Of a DNA stretch of 64,000 nt, positions 17,524 to 26,460 are shown piece after piece. Each line of letters begins with the position of its first letter. The first letter of the stretch is position 1. The stretch is from an uncultured Sulfitobacter sp. (GTDB lineage Bacteria; Pseudomonadota; Alphaproteobacteria; Rhodobacterales; Rhodobacteraceae). The position numbers were made by a program, and so were the translations under genes. The DNA lies in assembly GCF_947499945.1 (NCBI RefSeq), contig NZ_CANMQD010000001.1, positions 1,612,001 to 1,676,000 of the forward strand. Reading direction: 5' to 3'. The notes under the pieces were generated by a model. That model did not search any database. It was not told the origin of the DNA and saw only the letters and a program-made list of their open reading frames with translations.

Positions 17524-18651
17524 GTGAGCATACCTGTTTTCGCCCCGTGGAATGACCCGCAGGAAAAACCACTGATCCGGTTCAAGAACGTGACCAAACG
17601 CTTTGGCGATTTCGTTGCGATCGACGACTTGACCCAAGATATATATGCTCAAGAGTTTTTTGCGCTTCTTGGGCCGTCTGGCTGTGGCAAAACGACGATG
17701 ATGCGGATGCTCGCAGGGTTTGAGAAAGTGACAGAGGGAACGATTGAGCTTGCTGGTCAGGATATAGCAGATGTGCCGCCGAACCAGCGAGCGGTCAACA
17801 TGATGTTTCAATCCTATGCGCTGTTTCCGCATCTGAGCGTTTACGAGAATATCGCCTTTGGTTTGCGTCGTGATAAACTTGCCAAGGATGAGATCGACAC
17901 TCGCGTTGCCGAGATGCTCAAACTTACCCGTCTTGAGAAATTTGCCCGCCGCAAGCCGCACCAGATATCAGGGGGGCAACGCCAGCGTGTGGCCCTCGCG
18001 CGTAGCCTCGCAAAAGCGCCTAAACTGCTGTTGTTGGATGAGCCGTTGGGTGCGCTGGATAAGAAGCTGCGTCAAGATACCCAATTTGAACTGATGGATA
18101 TTCAGGAAACGACGGGCACCACATTCGTCATCGTTACCCACGATCAGGAAGAGGCGATGACTGTTGCCTCCCGTGTGGCTGTGATGGACGAGGGGCGGAT
18201 CATTCAGGTCGCGACCCCTGACGGCATCTATGAAGCACCCAACAGCGTTTACGTCGCGGATTTCATCGGTGATGTGAACATTATCAAAGGGACGGCAAAG
18301 GCGGCGGGCAAGGACAAATACTATGTCGATTGGGGTGTGAACCAAGCGCCGATTGTGGCGAATTCGGACCGCCCCTTCACCGAAGGACAAGATTGCTTTC
18401 TTGCGATCCGACCCGAAAAGATCAGCATTACTAAGGACAAGCCAGAAGAGGCCGAGAATGCCGTGCAGGGTGAAGTTCTGGACATCGCCTATCTTGGGAA
18501 CCTGAGTACCTATCATGTGAAGCTGCCTGATGGTCAGATCATCAAGGCGCAGACTGCCAATACCCGCCGCCTCTCGCGTCGTGATATTACGTGGGAAGAT
18601 AAGGTTTGGGTGCGCTGGACGACCACTGCCGGCGTGCTGTTGGAGCACTGA
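17524..18651 (+). CDS. Putrescine-type ABC transporter ATP-binding protein (PotG-like)
   Basis: A 375-residue import ATPase. Walker A GPSGCGKTT is at 50-58, and signature ISGGQRQRVALARSL, Walker B LLLLDEPLGALDK and VTHDQEEA follow. The C-terminal TOBE-type domain begins near 290. It starts with GTG 17524 and belongs with the binding protein upstream and the permeases that follow after 3 bp. Confidence 0.92.
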   Translation: MSIPVFAPWNDPQEKPLIRFKNVTKRFGDFVAIDDLTQDIYAQEFFALLGPSGCGKTTMMRMLAGFEKVTEGTIELAGQDIADVPPNQRAVNMMFQSYALFPHLSVYENIAFGLRRDKLAKDEIDTRVAEMLKLTRLEKFARRKPHQISGGQRQRVALARSLAKAPKLLLLDEPLGALDKKLRQDTQFELMDIQETTGTTFVIVTHDQEEAMTVASRVAVMDEGRIIQVATPDGIYEAPNSVYVADFIGDVNIIKGTAKAAGKDKYYVDWGVNQAPIVANSDRPFTEGQDCFLAIRPEKISITKDKPEEAENAVQGEVLDIAYLGNLSTYHVKLPDGQIIKAQTANTRRLSRRDITWEDKVWVRWTTTAGVLLEH

Positions 18652-18654
18652 AGA

Positions 18655-19716
18655 ATGCGTCAGGCCTCCACTCTTGTTTTGTTTTTTTGGTTTTCAGGCC
18701 TTTTGATTTCGGCTTTGATCGCATTTTTTGCTGTGGCGACTTTCAACGGTTCAGGCCTTGCTAGTTATCTTCCCTCAGTAGGTTTGTTGGCTTTGGCGGC
18801 AATCTCTTGGTTGATCCTTCCATTACATTTTAAACTACGTGTTTTGGGGCTAGCCCTGATCGCGGTGCCATACACATGGCTTCTGGCGCTGTTTCTGGTG
18901 CCGTTTTTGATCGTTTTCAAGATTTCGTTGTCTGACATTGCATTGGCAATCCCACCTTATACTCCAACGGTGAAAGACGGGTTTAGCGCACTGATCCAAG
19001 GGCTCGATTTTGAGAACTTCGTCTTTCTGACCACTGATGCCCTCTATTACAAAGCTTATCTTAGCAGTCTCAAGATTGCAGTGATCTCGACTGTACTGAC
19101 CCTCCTTGTCGGTTATCCGATGGCATATGCTATGGCGCGTGCGCCTCAGGAATGGCGTGCCACATTGATGATGCTTGTGATCTTACCTTTCTGGACCTCT
19201 TTTCTGATCCGCGTTTATGCGTGGATTGGCATCCTCAGTAATGAAGGGCTGTTGAACCAGTTTTTATTGTGGACCGGTTTGATTTCCGAACCGCTGACGA
19301 TTTTAAACACCAATACCGCAGTCTATATCGGCATCGTTTATACATATCTGCCCTTCATGATCCTTCCGATCTATGCGGCCCTTGACCGGATGGACGACAG
19401 CCTGATCGAAGCGGCGGAAGATCTTGGCTGCTCGCGCCTGTCTGCCTTCTGGCTTGTGACGATCCCCCTATCCAAGAATGGCATCATAGCTGGATGTTTC
19501 TTGGTATTCATTCCTGCGCTGGGTGAGTTTGTGATCCCCTCGCTACTTGGTGGCTCTGGCACGCTGATGATCGGAAAAATATTGTTTGAAGAGTTCTTTA
19601 ACAATCGCGATTGGCCTGTTGCCTCTGCTGTGGCGGTCATCTTGCTTTTGATCCTCATTATTCCAATCGTGCTGTTTCAAAAGAACCAGCAAAAACAAGC
19701 GGAGGCGGAATCATGA
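18655..19716 (+). CDS. Putrescine-type ABC transporter permease (PotH-like)
   Basis: A 353-residue inner-membrane permease. The typical core begins near residue 70 (LALIAVPYTWLLALFLVPFL) and includes the EAA loop EAAEDLGCSRLSAFWLV. The first ~65 residues add two hydrophobic segments (LVLFFWFSGLLISALIAFFA and a Leu/Ala-rich one), a modest extension over E. coli PotH. The gene starts 3 bp after the ATPase stop and overlaps the next permease by 4 bp. Confidence 0.9.
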   Translation: MRQASTLVLFFWFSGLLISALIAFFAVATFNGSGLASYLPSVGLLALAAISWLILPLHFKLRVLGLALIAVPYTWLLALFLVPFLIVFKISLSDIALAIPPYTPTVKDGFSALIQGLDFENFVFLTTDALYYKAYLSSLKIAVISTVLTLLVGYPMAYAMARAPQEWRATLMMLVILPFWTSFLIRVYAWIGILSNEGLLNQFLLWTGLISEPLTILNTNTAVYIGIVYTYLPFMILPIYAALDRMDDSLIEAAEDLGCSRLSAFWLVTIPLSKNGIIAGCFLVFIPALGEFVIPSLLGGSGTLMIGKILFEEFFNNRDWPVASAVAVILLLILIIPIVLFQKNQQKQAEAES

Positions 19717-20531
19717 AACGCCTAAGCCCGTTCAACATCACCGCACTCACGCTCGGATTTGCATTTTTGTATCTGCCAATGATCTTGCTGGTAATCTACA
19801 GTTTCAACTCCTCCAAACTTGTCACGGTCTGGGCGGGTTTTTCGACCAAATGGTACGGTGAGCTTTTGCGCGATGAGGCTTTCCTCAATGCGGCATGGGT
19901 CACGATAAAAGTTGCAGTCATCTCATCAACCTTCGCAACTGTCCTTGGAACAATGGCGGCTTATGTCCTGGTGAACTCAGGCCGATTTTTCGGGCGCACT
20001 CTTTTCTCTGGCATGATCTATGCGCCGCTTGTGATGCCCGAGGTTATCACAGGTCTGTCGTTACTATTGCTCTTTATCGGGATCGGGTTGGATCGTGGGG
20101 TGCTGACAATTGTGTTGGCGCATACGACCTTTTCGATGTGTTATGTCTCTGTTGTTGTATCATCGCGGCTGGTCAGTTTTGATCGCTCGCTAGAGGAGGC
20201 CGCCCTCGATCTGGGCTGTAACAGATTTGACGCATTCCGCCTTGTAACCTTACCGATCATTGCACCTGCAGTGATCTCTGGCTGGCTTCTGGCCTTCACG
20301 CTCAGTCTTGATGATTTGGTGATCGCATCGTTTGTTTCTGGCCCTTCCTCGACAACTCTGCCGATCAAGATCTGGAGCGCGGTGCGTCTCGGTGTCTCGC
20401 CTGAAATCAACGCGCTCTCTACATTGATGATCGGGATTGTGACTATTGGTGTCATCACGGCATCCCTGATTTCCAAGCGTAGTTCGATTCGTGCGCAAAA
20501 GGATGCGCAGGCTGCTGAGCGGACTGCATGA
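19713..20531 (+). CDS. Putrescine-type ABC transporter permease (PotI-like)
   Basis: A 272-residue permease, normal length for PotI. Six membrane segments are visible. The EAA loop reads EAALDLGCNRFDAFRLV, and the C-terminal part with STTLPIKIWSAVRLGVSPEIN is highly typical. ATG 19713 overlaps the stop of the previous permease (ATGA) and follows GGAGGCGG; an in-frame ATG at 19611 lies deep in the preceding gene. It pairs with the PotH-like protein. Confidence 0.92.
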   Translation: MKRLSPFNITALTLGFAFLYLPMILLVIYSFNSSKLVTVWAGFSTKWYGELLRDEAFLNAAWVTIKVAVISSTFATVLGTMAAYVLVNSGRFFGRTLFSGMIYAPLVMPEVITGLSLLLLFIGIGLDRGVLTIVLAHTTFSMCYVSVVVSSRLVSFDRSLEEAALDLGCNRFDAFRLVTLPIIAPAVISGWLLAFTLSLDDLVIASFVSGPSSTTLPIKIWSAVRLGVSPEINALSTLMIGIVTIGVITASLISKRSSIRAQKDAQAAERTA

Positions 20532-21856
20532 AACGGATTTTTGATGCGTATGCCTATGGGGAGGGGCCCCGCGCGGGATGCTGGTGGGATGAGACAAGCG
20601 ATGTGGAACGGCGCCCCGTTGTCGACCAAAGTTTGCGCACCGATGTCGCAATTATCGGGGCAGGGTTTACAGGGCTGTCAGCGGCACTTCATCTGGCGCG
20701 GGCAGGGATAAGCGTTACGGTTCTGGACGCCAATCATGTTGGTTGGGGTGCTTCGGGGCGCAACGGTGGCTTTTGTTGTTTGGGAGGTGGCATCGACAGT
20801 GATGCGGCTCTGGACAAGCGTTTTGGTCTCAGAGGTCGGATTGATTTTCGGCGCACAGAGCTTGCGGCCATCCAGTATGTCGAAGGTCTGATTGACGAGC
20901 TTGGAATTGATGTGGATCGTCACTCCGATGGAGAGACATCCCTCGCACACCGTCCAAAAGACATGGTAGACCTAGAGGCATCGGGAGAAGCAGTGCATGA
21001 AAATTATGGTGTTCAACACACCCTTCTTCGCAAAGAAAAACTTGCTGCGGTAGGAATGGCCGGCCCGTTTTATGGGGCGCTGACGATCAAAGCGGGCTTT
21101 GGCTTGAACCCTCGGAAGTATGTGAATGGTTTGGCCTGTGCTGCTGAAACAGCCGGCGCGCAGATTTTCGAGCAAAGCGCTGTGTCCGAACTAACCCGCC
21201 AAGTCGATGGCTGGGTCCTGCGCGTTAATGCTCATAAGTTGCGTGCGGATCAGATCATCGTCGCGACCAATGGCTATTCATCAGAGGACGTCCCTCCTTG
21301 GCTTGCAGGGCGATACCTTCCTGGTCAGTCTAATGTGATCGTGACACGTCCTTTGAGTGATGATGAGGTGGCAGCTGCTGGATGGACCACTGATCAGATG
21401 GCTTATGACACCAGACATCTGTTGCATTATTTCCGACTGATGCCAGATCGCCGCTTCCTGTTCGGGATGCGTGGAGGACTGCTGACGGGGGCGGCCGCGG
21501 AAGCAAGGGCCAACAAGAAGATTCGCAGCGACTTTGATTCAATGTTTCCCGCTTGGCGAGATGTGGAGGCGACGCATCACTGGTCAGGTATGGTGTGTAT
21601 TGCGCGCGATTTGCTGCCCTTCGTGGGCCCCGTGCCTGACACCAAGGGATTATGGGCAGGGATGTGTTACCACGGCAATGGTGTCGCCATGGGAAGCTAC
21701 AGTGGCGCTCTGCTCGCTCAGCTTGTGCAGGGCAAAGCGCCAGATGCTCTTTATCCTGAGCCAATGCAAAAACCATTGCGTAAGTTCGAATTGGGCAGTT
21801 GGCGCCGTGCTGCGATGCCACTTGCTTATGCAGGCCTCATGCTAGCGGATTTTTAA
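20528..21856 (+). CDS. FAD-dependent amine oxidoreductase (gamma-glutamylputrescine oxidase-like)
   Basis: A 442-residue DAO-family flavoprotein. The FAD-binding Rossmann start VAIIGAGFTGLSAALHLARAG (GxGxxG at 44-49) and GASGRNGGFCC near 75 match PuuB-type oxidases, which oxidise gamma-glutamylputrescine. The C-terminal GLWAGMCYHGNGVAMG closes the FAD site. No gamma-glutamylputrescine synthetase (puuA) is in the window, so the true substrate may be another amine or the gene may work with a distant puuA. It overlaps the permease stop by 4 bp and converges on flgD with a 4-bp overlap. Confidence 0.85.
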   Translation: MKRIFDAYAYGEGPRAGCWWDETSDVERRPVVDQSLRTDVAIIGAGFTGLSAALHLARAGISVTVLDANHVGWGASGRNGGFCCLGGGIDSDAALDKRFGLRGRIDFRRTELAAIQYVEGLIDELGIDVDRHSDGETSLAHRPKDMVDLEASGEAVHENYGVQHTLLRKEKLAAVGMAGPFYGALTIKAGFGLNPRKYVNGLACAAETAGAQIFEQSAVSELTRQVDGWVLRVNAHKLRADQIIVATNGYSSEDVPPWLAGRYLPGQSNVIVTRPLSDDEVAAAGWTTDQMAYDTRHLLHYFRLMPDRRFLFGMRGGLLTGAAAEARANKKIRSDFDSMFPAWRDVEATHHWSGMVCIARDLLPFVGPVPDTKGLWAGMCYHGNGVAMGSYSGALLAQLVQGKAPDALYPEPMQKPLRKFELGSWRRAAMPLAYAGLMLADF

Positions 21857-22530
21857 ATCGCCTCACGCAGTGCTGTTATACTGTTTGCAGGCGCTTCGGC
21901 GCCGCCCTCAAACACAACACGCGATTCTGTGCCAAGTGTTTGGACTTCGACAATTCGAGCATATGTTTCTGCTTGGGTCGCAGGCAGCGTGTTGCCGTCC
22001 GTGCCTATTGCCTCTACCTCAAAGCGATATAATCCTGATGGGAGAGCGGTGCCACCCTGTTGTACGCCAGCCCAGACCACAGGATCATTGGAAACGGGCA
22101 TCTCGTTTCGCGCCACTTCACGCCCATTTGCGTCATATGCGACCAATTCCATGCTTTGTGCGCCCACTGGTGGTGTGGGCATTACCGTAATCGGGGCCTT
22201 GTCGAAAGGAACTGGTGCCGTTGTCCGCGCCTCCATACCGATCCACTCGGCCATTTGACCCATAGTGCCAGTGCCCAGTTGTGAGGAAAGTGCAGAAAGC
22301 AAATCATTGGAAAGCACCTGCTGCTCTACCATTGAGAATTGAGCCAATTGCGCTGCGTATTCGGAACTGTCTAGTGGTTCCAGTGGATCCTGATATTTTG
22401 CTTGTGTCGTGAGCATTTTAATAAAGGTTTCAAAGTCTGACGAGAGCGCAGACTGTGTGGGCAGTGATGATGCAGAAGCTGCTCCAGAACCGGTAGTGCC
22501 AGCCGAGGATGTGAGTGTGGGAGAGATCAT
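21853..22530 (-). CDS. flgD: Flagellar hook capping / assembly protein
   Basis: FlgD caps the growing hook and directs FlgE subunit assembly; it is later replaced by FlgK. The 225-residue protein shows the conserved N-terminal FETFIKMLTTQAKYQDPLEP block (about 35-54) and SSEYAAQLAQFSMVEQ, followed by the Ig-like/FlgD C-terminal domain with LPSGLYRFEVEA. It lies 9 bp after fliK on the same strand, a usual pairing. Its stop overlaps that of the convergent amine oxidase. Confidence 0.95.
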   Translation of the reverse strand: MISPTLTSSAGTTGSGAASASSLPTQSALSSDFETFIKMLTTQAKYQDPLEPLDSSEYAAQLAQFSMVEQQVLSNDLLSALSSQLGTGTMGQMAEWIGMEARTTAPVPFDKAPITVMPTPPVGAQSMELVAYDANGREVARNEMPVSNDPVVWAGVQQGGTALPSGLYRFEVEAIGTDGNTLPATQAETYARIVEVQTLGTESRVVFEGGAEAPANSITALREAI

Positions 22531-22539
22531 GTTTTTTCC

Positions 22540-24543
22540 TTACAAACGAATATCGACGCCAGTGGATGGCGAGCGGTCAAGATTAATCATTGCGGGTTCG
22601 GTGCGATCGGTTGCTGACGTAGAATGGTTGCTTGCATCAGATTTTGAATCGCTCTGACGCGCATCAGGATCCGCCTCATTTTCGGCGCCAGAGCCAAATG
22701 CGAATGTGATCGATTCATACCCCATGGTGCGGAAAGTTTGCCCCAACTGGTCAATGTGACGGCGCATCAAATCGAGTGTGTCCGCACGCTCTGCGATAAT
22801 ATGAACAGTGACAGCACCATCATCGGTGCGCACTGACATTCGCACGCGTCCCAATTCATCGGGGGAAAGAGCGATATCAACAGGCCGGTTCGAAGCTTGA
22901 GCCATGACTTCAACCAGTTGTCGTGCAATCTGCGGTGCTACGTCTACCCTCAATGGCACCATGTTGCTATATGCTGCTTGGGCCATGCGCCCACCCTCCC
23001 AACTGAAGACTTCGGACTTATCAGATGATGTAAGGAGTGAAACAGCAGGATCATTTTTGCCAATAGCTGAAGTGAGAGTACCTAAGTTTGAAATCACTGC
23101 TGCCATATTAGTTGGTTTCGATGTCGGGTGTGATAGCGCCGATGGTGATATTGGCGCACTGTGCCTCTCTTGTACGAACAAGTCTCTTGATTCACTATTG
23201 AGAATGCCAGCTCCTTTTTCAGATGAATGCATCGCGGATTTTTCTTCACCTTTTACGGTTCCCGTTGACCCCATCTGGACAACTTCTGCTCGATTTATAG
23301 CCGCCCCTGCCGTACGCGGTCCGGGGATTGAATGTAGAGCAGTTTGCCCTGTCTGCGCGGCATGTTTTACATCCATTTCAGCGGTCAACTGCAGCATAAC
23401 GGGCGCAGCTTCTCGCTTCAATTCCGCTTGTGCCTGAGCGTCTCCTATATTGTTTGGAAGTACTGGCACTATTGCAGCCAAGCGTTGGGAATTTGTGTTG
23501 ACCATTTTCGCTTCGGGGGTCGGATAGAACGCAGTTTGGGCTGTCTTTACGTTTTGCGGGTTCGGCTCCGCTTGTGCCTGAGCGTCTACAATATTGTTTG
23601 GAAGTATCGGCTCCATTGCAGCCAAGCGTTGGGAATTTGTGTTGACCATTTTCGCTTCGGGGGTCGGATAGAACGCAGTTTGGACTGTCTTTACGTTTTG
23701 CGGGTTCGGCTCCGCTTCTGCCTGAGTGTCTACAATCTGGTTCGGGTGTGCCGGTCCCGTTGCAGCTATGCGTTGGGAAGCGACGCTTGCCACATGCTGA
23801 CCTTTCGGCTCGCCACTAGAGATTGATGGTCCGAGCGATGCTAAAAGTGTGGTCCGGCCAACCGGATCAAAAGTTGCCTGTTTAAAGGCGGCTCCATCCA
23901 TTTTTGTTGGCACATCTGTTTCTGAAGTTTTGTAGAGGTTGGGAGTTCCTGTCGACTCTTTGCCTAAAGGTGAAATTTGAGCGTCAGGAGCAACGATACG
24001 TCTTTTTGCTGAAATTTGCGGGAGTAAGGGGGCTTCAACATCACGCAAAACCCTTAACAATTGGGGCTGGTTGGCGATTGCTGGTGTGTCAGCCGATGGT
24101 TGCTTCTCAAGTCGTCCATTTGGCGCGTTGAAGCCCATAGAAGGAAGCGAATGTGGCGCCGGTAGCGCTACAGCGAGTGAAAAAAGTTGTTCTTGGCTCA
24201 GATTATAAACTTGTTCCGTTGCATTTGACTGTAGTCGAGTGCGCTCTGATTCTCTATTGTCAGCGGCTCCACTATTCACGATCGGCGGATCTAATCGCTT
24301 TGGGTTATTGGTCTGGTCATCAATAGTAGGAGGGCTGTTGACCTCCCCTTCCAGCATGTTGGACTGCGGTGCCACCTCAATGTCTTCTGTGGGCGCTTCG
24401 TCATTTTTGGATAATGCAACCATCATCAAACTGGCAAAATCCGAACCTTCAGCATTCGGCAGCAATGCGTTGTGCTCCAATGGCGTAGCATGGATTTGCG
24501 GCCCGGTCCCGATGAGGACGCCTGATGGAATCGGAGTGGTCAT
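22540..24543 (-). CDS. fliK: Flagellar hook-length control protein
   Basis: FliK is exported and acts as a molecular ruler that switches the export gate from hook to filament substrates through FlhB. The protein has 667 residues. The first ~530 are low-complexity and poorly conserved, as usual; the C-terminal domain (about 540-630) has RPVDIALSPDELGRVRMSV and the helical LMRRHIDQLGQTFRTMGY. It contains a near-perfect tandem repeat at about residues 258-370. ATG 24543 (MTTPIPSG) follows GGCGCTAT, and the upstream in-frame ATG at 24588 adds an Arg-rich stretch that looks non-coding. A CtrA-like site lies 54 bp upstream. Confidence 0.9.
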   Translation of the reverse strand: MTTPIPSGVLIGTGPQIHATPLEHNALLPNAEGSDFASLMMVALSKNDEAPTEDIEVAPQSNMLEGEVNSPPTIDDQTNNPKRLDPPIVNSGAADNRESERTRLQSNATEQVYNLSQEQLFSLAVALPAPHSLPSMGFNAPNGRLEKQPSADTPAIANQPQLLRVLRDVEAPLLPQISAKRRIVAPDAQISPLGKESTGTPNLYKTSETDVPTKMDGAAFKQATFDPVGRTTLLASLGPSISSGEPKGQHVASVASQRIAATGPAHPNQIVDTQAEAEPNPQNVKTVQTAFYPTPEAKMVNTNSQRLAAMEPILPNNIVDAQAQAEPNPQNVKTAQTAFYPTPEAKMVNTNSQRLAAIVPVLPNNIGDAQAQAELKREAAPVMLQLTAEMDVKHAAQTGQTALHSIPGPRTAGAAINRAEVVQMGSTGTVKGEEKSAMHSSEKGAGILNSESRDLFVQERHSAPISPSALSHPTSKPTNMAAVISNLGTLTSAIGKNDPAVSLLTSSDKSEVFSWEGGRMAQAAYSNMVPLRVDVAPQIARQLVEVMAQASNRPVDIALSPDELGRVRMSVRTDDGAVTVHIIAERADTLDLMRRHIDQLGQTFRTMGYESITFAFGSGAENEADPDARQSDSKSDASNHSTSATDRTEPAMINLDRSPSTGVDIRL
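23437..23780 (-). repeat. 144-bp tandem repeat inside fliK
   Basis: Blocks starting at 23481 and 23625 are almost identical over about 108 bp, exactly 144 bp (48 codons) apart; a degenerate third copy begins at 23769. The encoded unit includes TAFYPTPEAKMVNTNSQRLA. The period keeps the frame, so recombination would lengthen or shorten the FliK ruler by 48 residues. Confidence 0.9.
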
Positions 24544-24596
24544 ATAGCGCCTTTCGGGATTCTGCCTCGATCTGCATCTACTAACCACACCCTTCC

Positions 24597-24611
24597 TTAC
24601 CGGTTGTTTAC
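24597..24611. promoter_or_regulatory. CtrA-like site between fliK and flgJ
   Basis: TTAC-N7-TTAC on the + strand, six of eight bases of the TTAA-N7-TTAA CtrA consensus. Its reverse complement (GTAAACAACCGGTAA) shares AACAACC with the site in front of fliF. It lies in the 119-bp divergent gap, so it could serve both fliK-flgD and flgJ-flgN. Confidence 0.4.
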
Positions 24612-24662
24612 CGCTTTGTACCCATGATCAGAAAAATCCATGCAATTTAAGGAGTATTTCTG

Positions 24663-24941
24663 ATGATATCGATTCCCCCTCCCACTCAAGTAGCTGCGCT
24701 GCCTACGCGCGATGCAGCGCTGATGGAGGCTGCCCAGAATCTTGAGGCGGCGTTTCTTGCCGAAATGCTGCAATCTGCCGGGCTCGGCAAAACCAGCGAA
24801 AGCTTTGGTGGAGGGGCTGGTGAAGATCAGTTCAGCTCATTTCTGGTCCAAGAGCAGGCAAAACATATTGTGAAAGGTGGCGGTATCGGACTGGCACAAT
24901 CTCTTTTCGATGCTTTGAAGGAGCAAACAAATGACACTTGA
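24663..24941 (+). CDS. flgJ: Rod-binding protein (FlgJ N-terminal type)
   Basis: A 92-residue protein equal to the N-terminal rod-capping domain of FlgJ, without the muramidase domain. This short form is common in alphaproteobacteria, which use a separate transglycosylase for the wall. The conserved part is AAQNLEAAFLAEMLQSAG (about 23-40) and QFSSFLVQEQAKHIVKGGGIGLA. SD AAGGAG precedes the ATG. It overlaps the following FlgN-like gene by 11 bp. Confidence 0.85.
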   Translation: MISIPPPTQVAALPTRDAALMEAAQNLEAAFLAEMLQSAGLGKTSESFGGGAGEDQFSSFLVQEQAKHIVKGGGIGLAQSLFDALKEQTNDT

Positions 24942-25284
24942 AATGACAGACTTTTCACAACTCGATAGCGTACTAGAGCAGGAACGCGCATTTCTTCTTG
25001 AAGGCGATCTTGAAGGTTTGGGTAGTTTGCTGCCTGTGAAGGAAAAGCTGGTTGAGCTTTTGCTTATGGATGTAAGTGGCAATCGTGAGCAGATCACACC
25101 TTTGGAAGGTAAATTACAACGCAATCAATTATTACTTGATGGTGCGCTGGATGGAATTCGGGCCGTGGCAGCACGTCTTGCTGCCTTGCGTCAGGTGCGT
25201 TCAGCGCTTGATACTTATGATGCGCAGGGCCGCAAGCAAAGTGTTGAAATGCCTAGTTCGCCCAAGGTCGAAAAACGGGCCTGA
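24931..25284 (+). CDS. FlgN-like export chaperone
   Basis: A 117-residue, mainly helical protein with an acidic N-terminal half (LDSVLEQERAFLLEGDLEGL) of the FlgN/type III chaperone pattern. FlgN keeps hook-junction proteins FlgK and FlgL soluble before export. Sequence conservation in this family is weak, so the call leans on size, predicted coiled-coil character and position directly after flgJ. Confidence 0.65.
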   Translation: MTLEMTDFSQLDSVLEQERAFLLEGDLEGLGSLLPVKEKLVELLLMDVSGNREQITPLEGKLQRNQLLLDGALDGIRAVAARLAALRQVRSALDTYDAQGRKQSVEMPSSPKVEKRA

Positions 25285-25540
25285 CCTTTCGCTCACAAAG
25301 ACAATGCTTCTTGGCCTGGGTACAGCAATACGCAGGCCAATTTATTAAAATGCCCGACAGACAGAATGACAGAATTAAGATTTTGGAAAGTCTGAAAAGG
25401 GCATGTTGGCGATGCATCCGATTTCGGGTGGCGCAGTTTTTGGAGGTCCGGAACTGCACAGGTCAGAATGGCATTCCTGTCCCACACACGTGAGGACGTC
25501 ACTCCGGTGCAAAGCATCGATACGAAAGGAACATGCTTCA
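25285..25540 (+). other. Flagellin upstream region
   Basis: This 256-bp stretch between the FlgN-like gene and the flagellin gene should contain the flagellin promoter and a 5' leader, the usual target of FlbT in relatives. I find no convincing sigma-28, sigma-54 or CtrA-type motif. The flagellin ribosome-binding site GAAAGGA is at 25523-25529. Confidence 0.4.
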
Positions 25541-26383
25541 ATGTCGAGCATTAATACAAACAACGGCGCAATGGTTGCATTGCAAACTCTGAAATCGATC
25601 AATTCCAACCTGACAGATACGCAAAACGCTATTTCGACGGGTAAAGAAGTCGCGACAGCCAAGGACAACGCATCTGTCTGGGCCATCTCCAAAGTGATGG
25701 AATCCGACGTATCTGGTTTGGACGCTGTGTCTGATAGTCTTGCAACCGGTCAGTCCGCTATCGCTGTGGCAAGTGCGGGTGCAGAATTGATCGTCGAAAC
25801 GATCAAAGAAATGCAAGCACTGGCAATTTCGGCACAATCCGAAGGTGCCAACTTCACGCAGATCGACGCAGAGATGACTGCCAAAAAGTCGCAGCTTGAC
25901 TCGATTGTTGCAGGGTCTCAGTTCAATGGTATTAACCTGTTGGCGACAGATACTGACGGCAACGGGGCAACGGGTCTGTCTGTTGTTGGTTCAATCAACC
26001 GTGTCGGTGGTGGTGCTGCAACTGCTACTACGATTGACGTTGCAACAGCGGACTTGGAAGCGTCTGTCACAGACATCACGCTGACAGGGACAGCGGATAC
26101 TGCTGATGCTGCAACGACGTATACCGAGCTTGAAACAATGCTGACAGCTGCGATTACTGGTGCGGCAGCTTTGGGTACTTCGGCTAAGCGTCTGGATGAT
26201 CAGTCCAACTTTGTGTCCAAACTATCGGACGCTCTTACTTCCGGTATTGGCTCTCTTGTTGATACGGATATGGAGGCGGCATCCGCAAAACTTCAAGCGT
26301 TGCAAACACAGCAGCAGCTTGGTGTTCAGGCGCTGTCGATTGCCAATCAGGCGCCACAGACCATCCTGTCACTCTTCCGTTAA
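25541..26383 (+). CDS. fliC: Flagellin
   Basis: The filament subunit, 280 residues, at the short end of the flagellin range. The D0/D1 N-terminal helix region carries MSSINTNNGAMVALQTLKSI and later DNASVWAISKVMESDVSGL. A variable central segment rich in Thr and Ala covers about 145-215. The C-terminal D0 helix ends QQQLGVQALSIANQAP and LSLFR. ATG 25541 is chosen from the invariant MSSINTN start. It is followed by flaF and flbT, the standard alphaproteobacterial flagellin control pair. Confidence 0.95.
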   Translation: MSSINTNNGAMVALQTLKSINSNLTDTQNAISTGKEVATAKDNASVWAISKVMESDVSGLDAVSDSLATGQSAIAVASAGAELIVETIKEMQALAISAQSEGANFTQIDAEMTAKKSQLDSIVAGSQFNGINLLATDTDGNGATGLSVVGSINRVGGGAATATTIDVATADLEASVTDITLTGTADTADAATTYTELETMLTAAITGAAALGTSAKRLDDQSNFVSKLSDALTSGIGSLVDTDMEAASAKLQALQTQQQLGVQALSIANQAPQTILSLFR

Positions 26384-26406
26384 GGTTTGGGTTTCTGAAA
26401 CCTTTT

Positions 26407-26430
26407 GGGGGCGCGGCAACGCGCGCCCCC
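26407..26430 (+). terminator. GC-rich hairpin after flagellin gene
   Basis: A perfect 9-bp stem (GGGGGCGCG and complement) with a GCAACG loop lies 23 bp after the flagellin stop and 30 bp before flaF. There is no U-run, so it may partly terminate or protect flagellin mRNA, allowing much more flagellin than FlaF. Confidence 0.6.
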
Positions 26431-26460
26431 GATACAGCCATTAAAGAGTAGGGATACCCT

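Noticed and set aside
23437..23780. Possible CRISPR-like array from the repeated blocks
   Set aside because: Units are 144 bp, without short spacers, and in frame within fliK; it is a coding tandem repeat.
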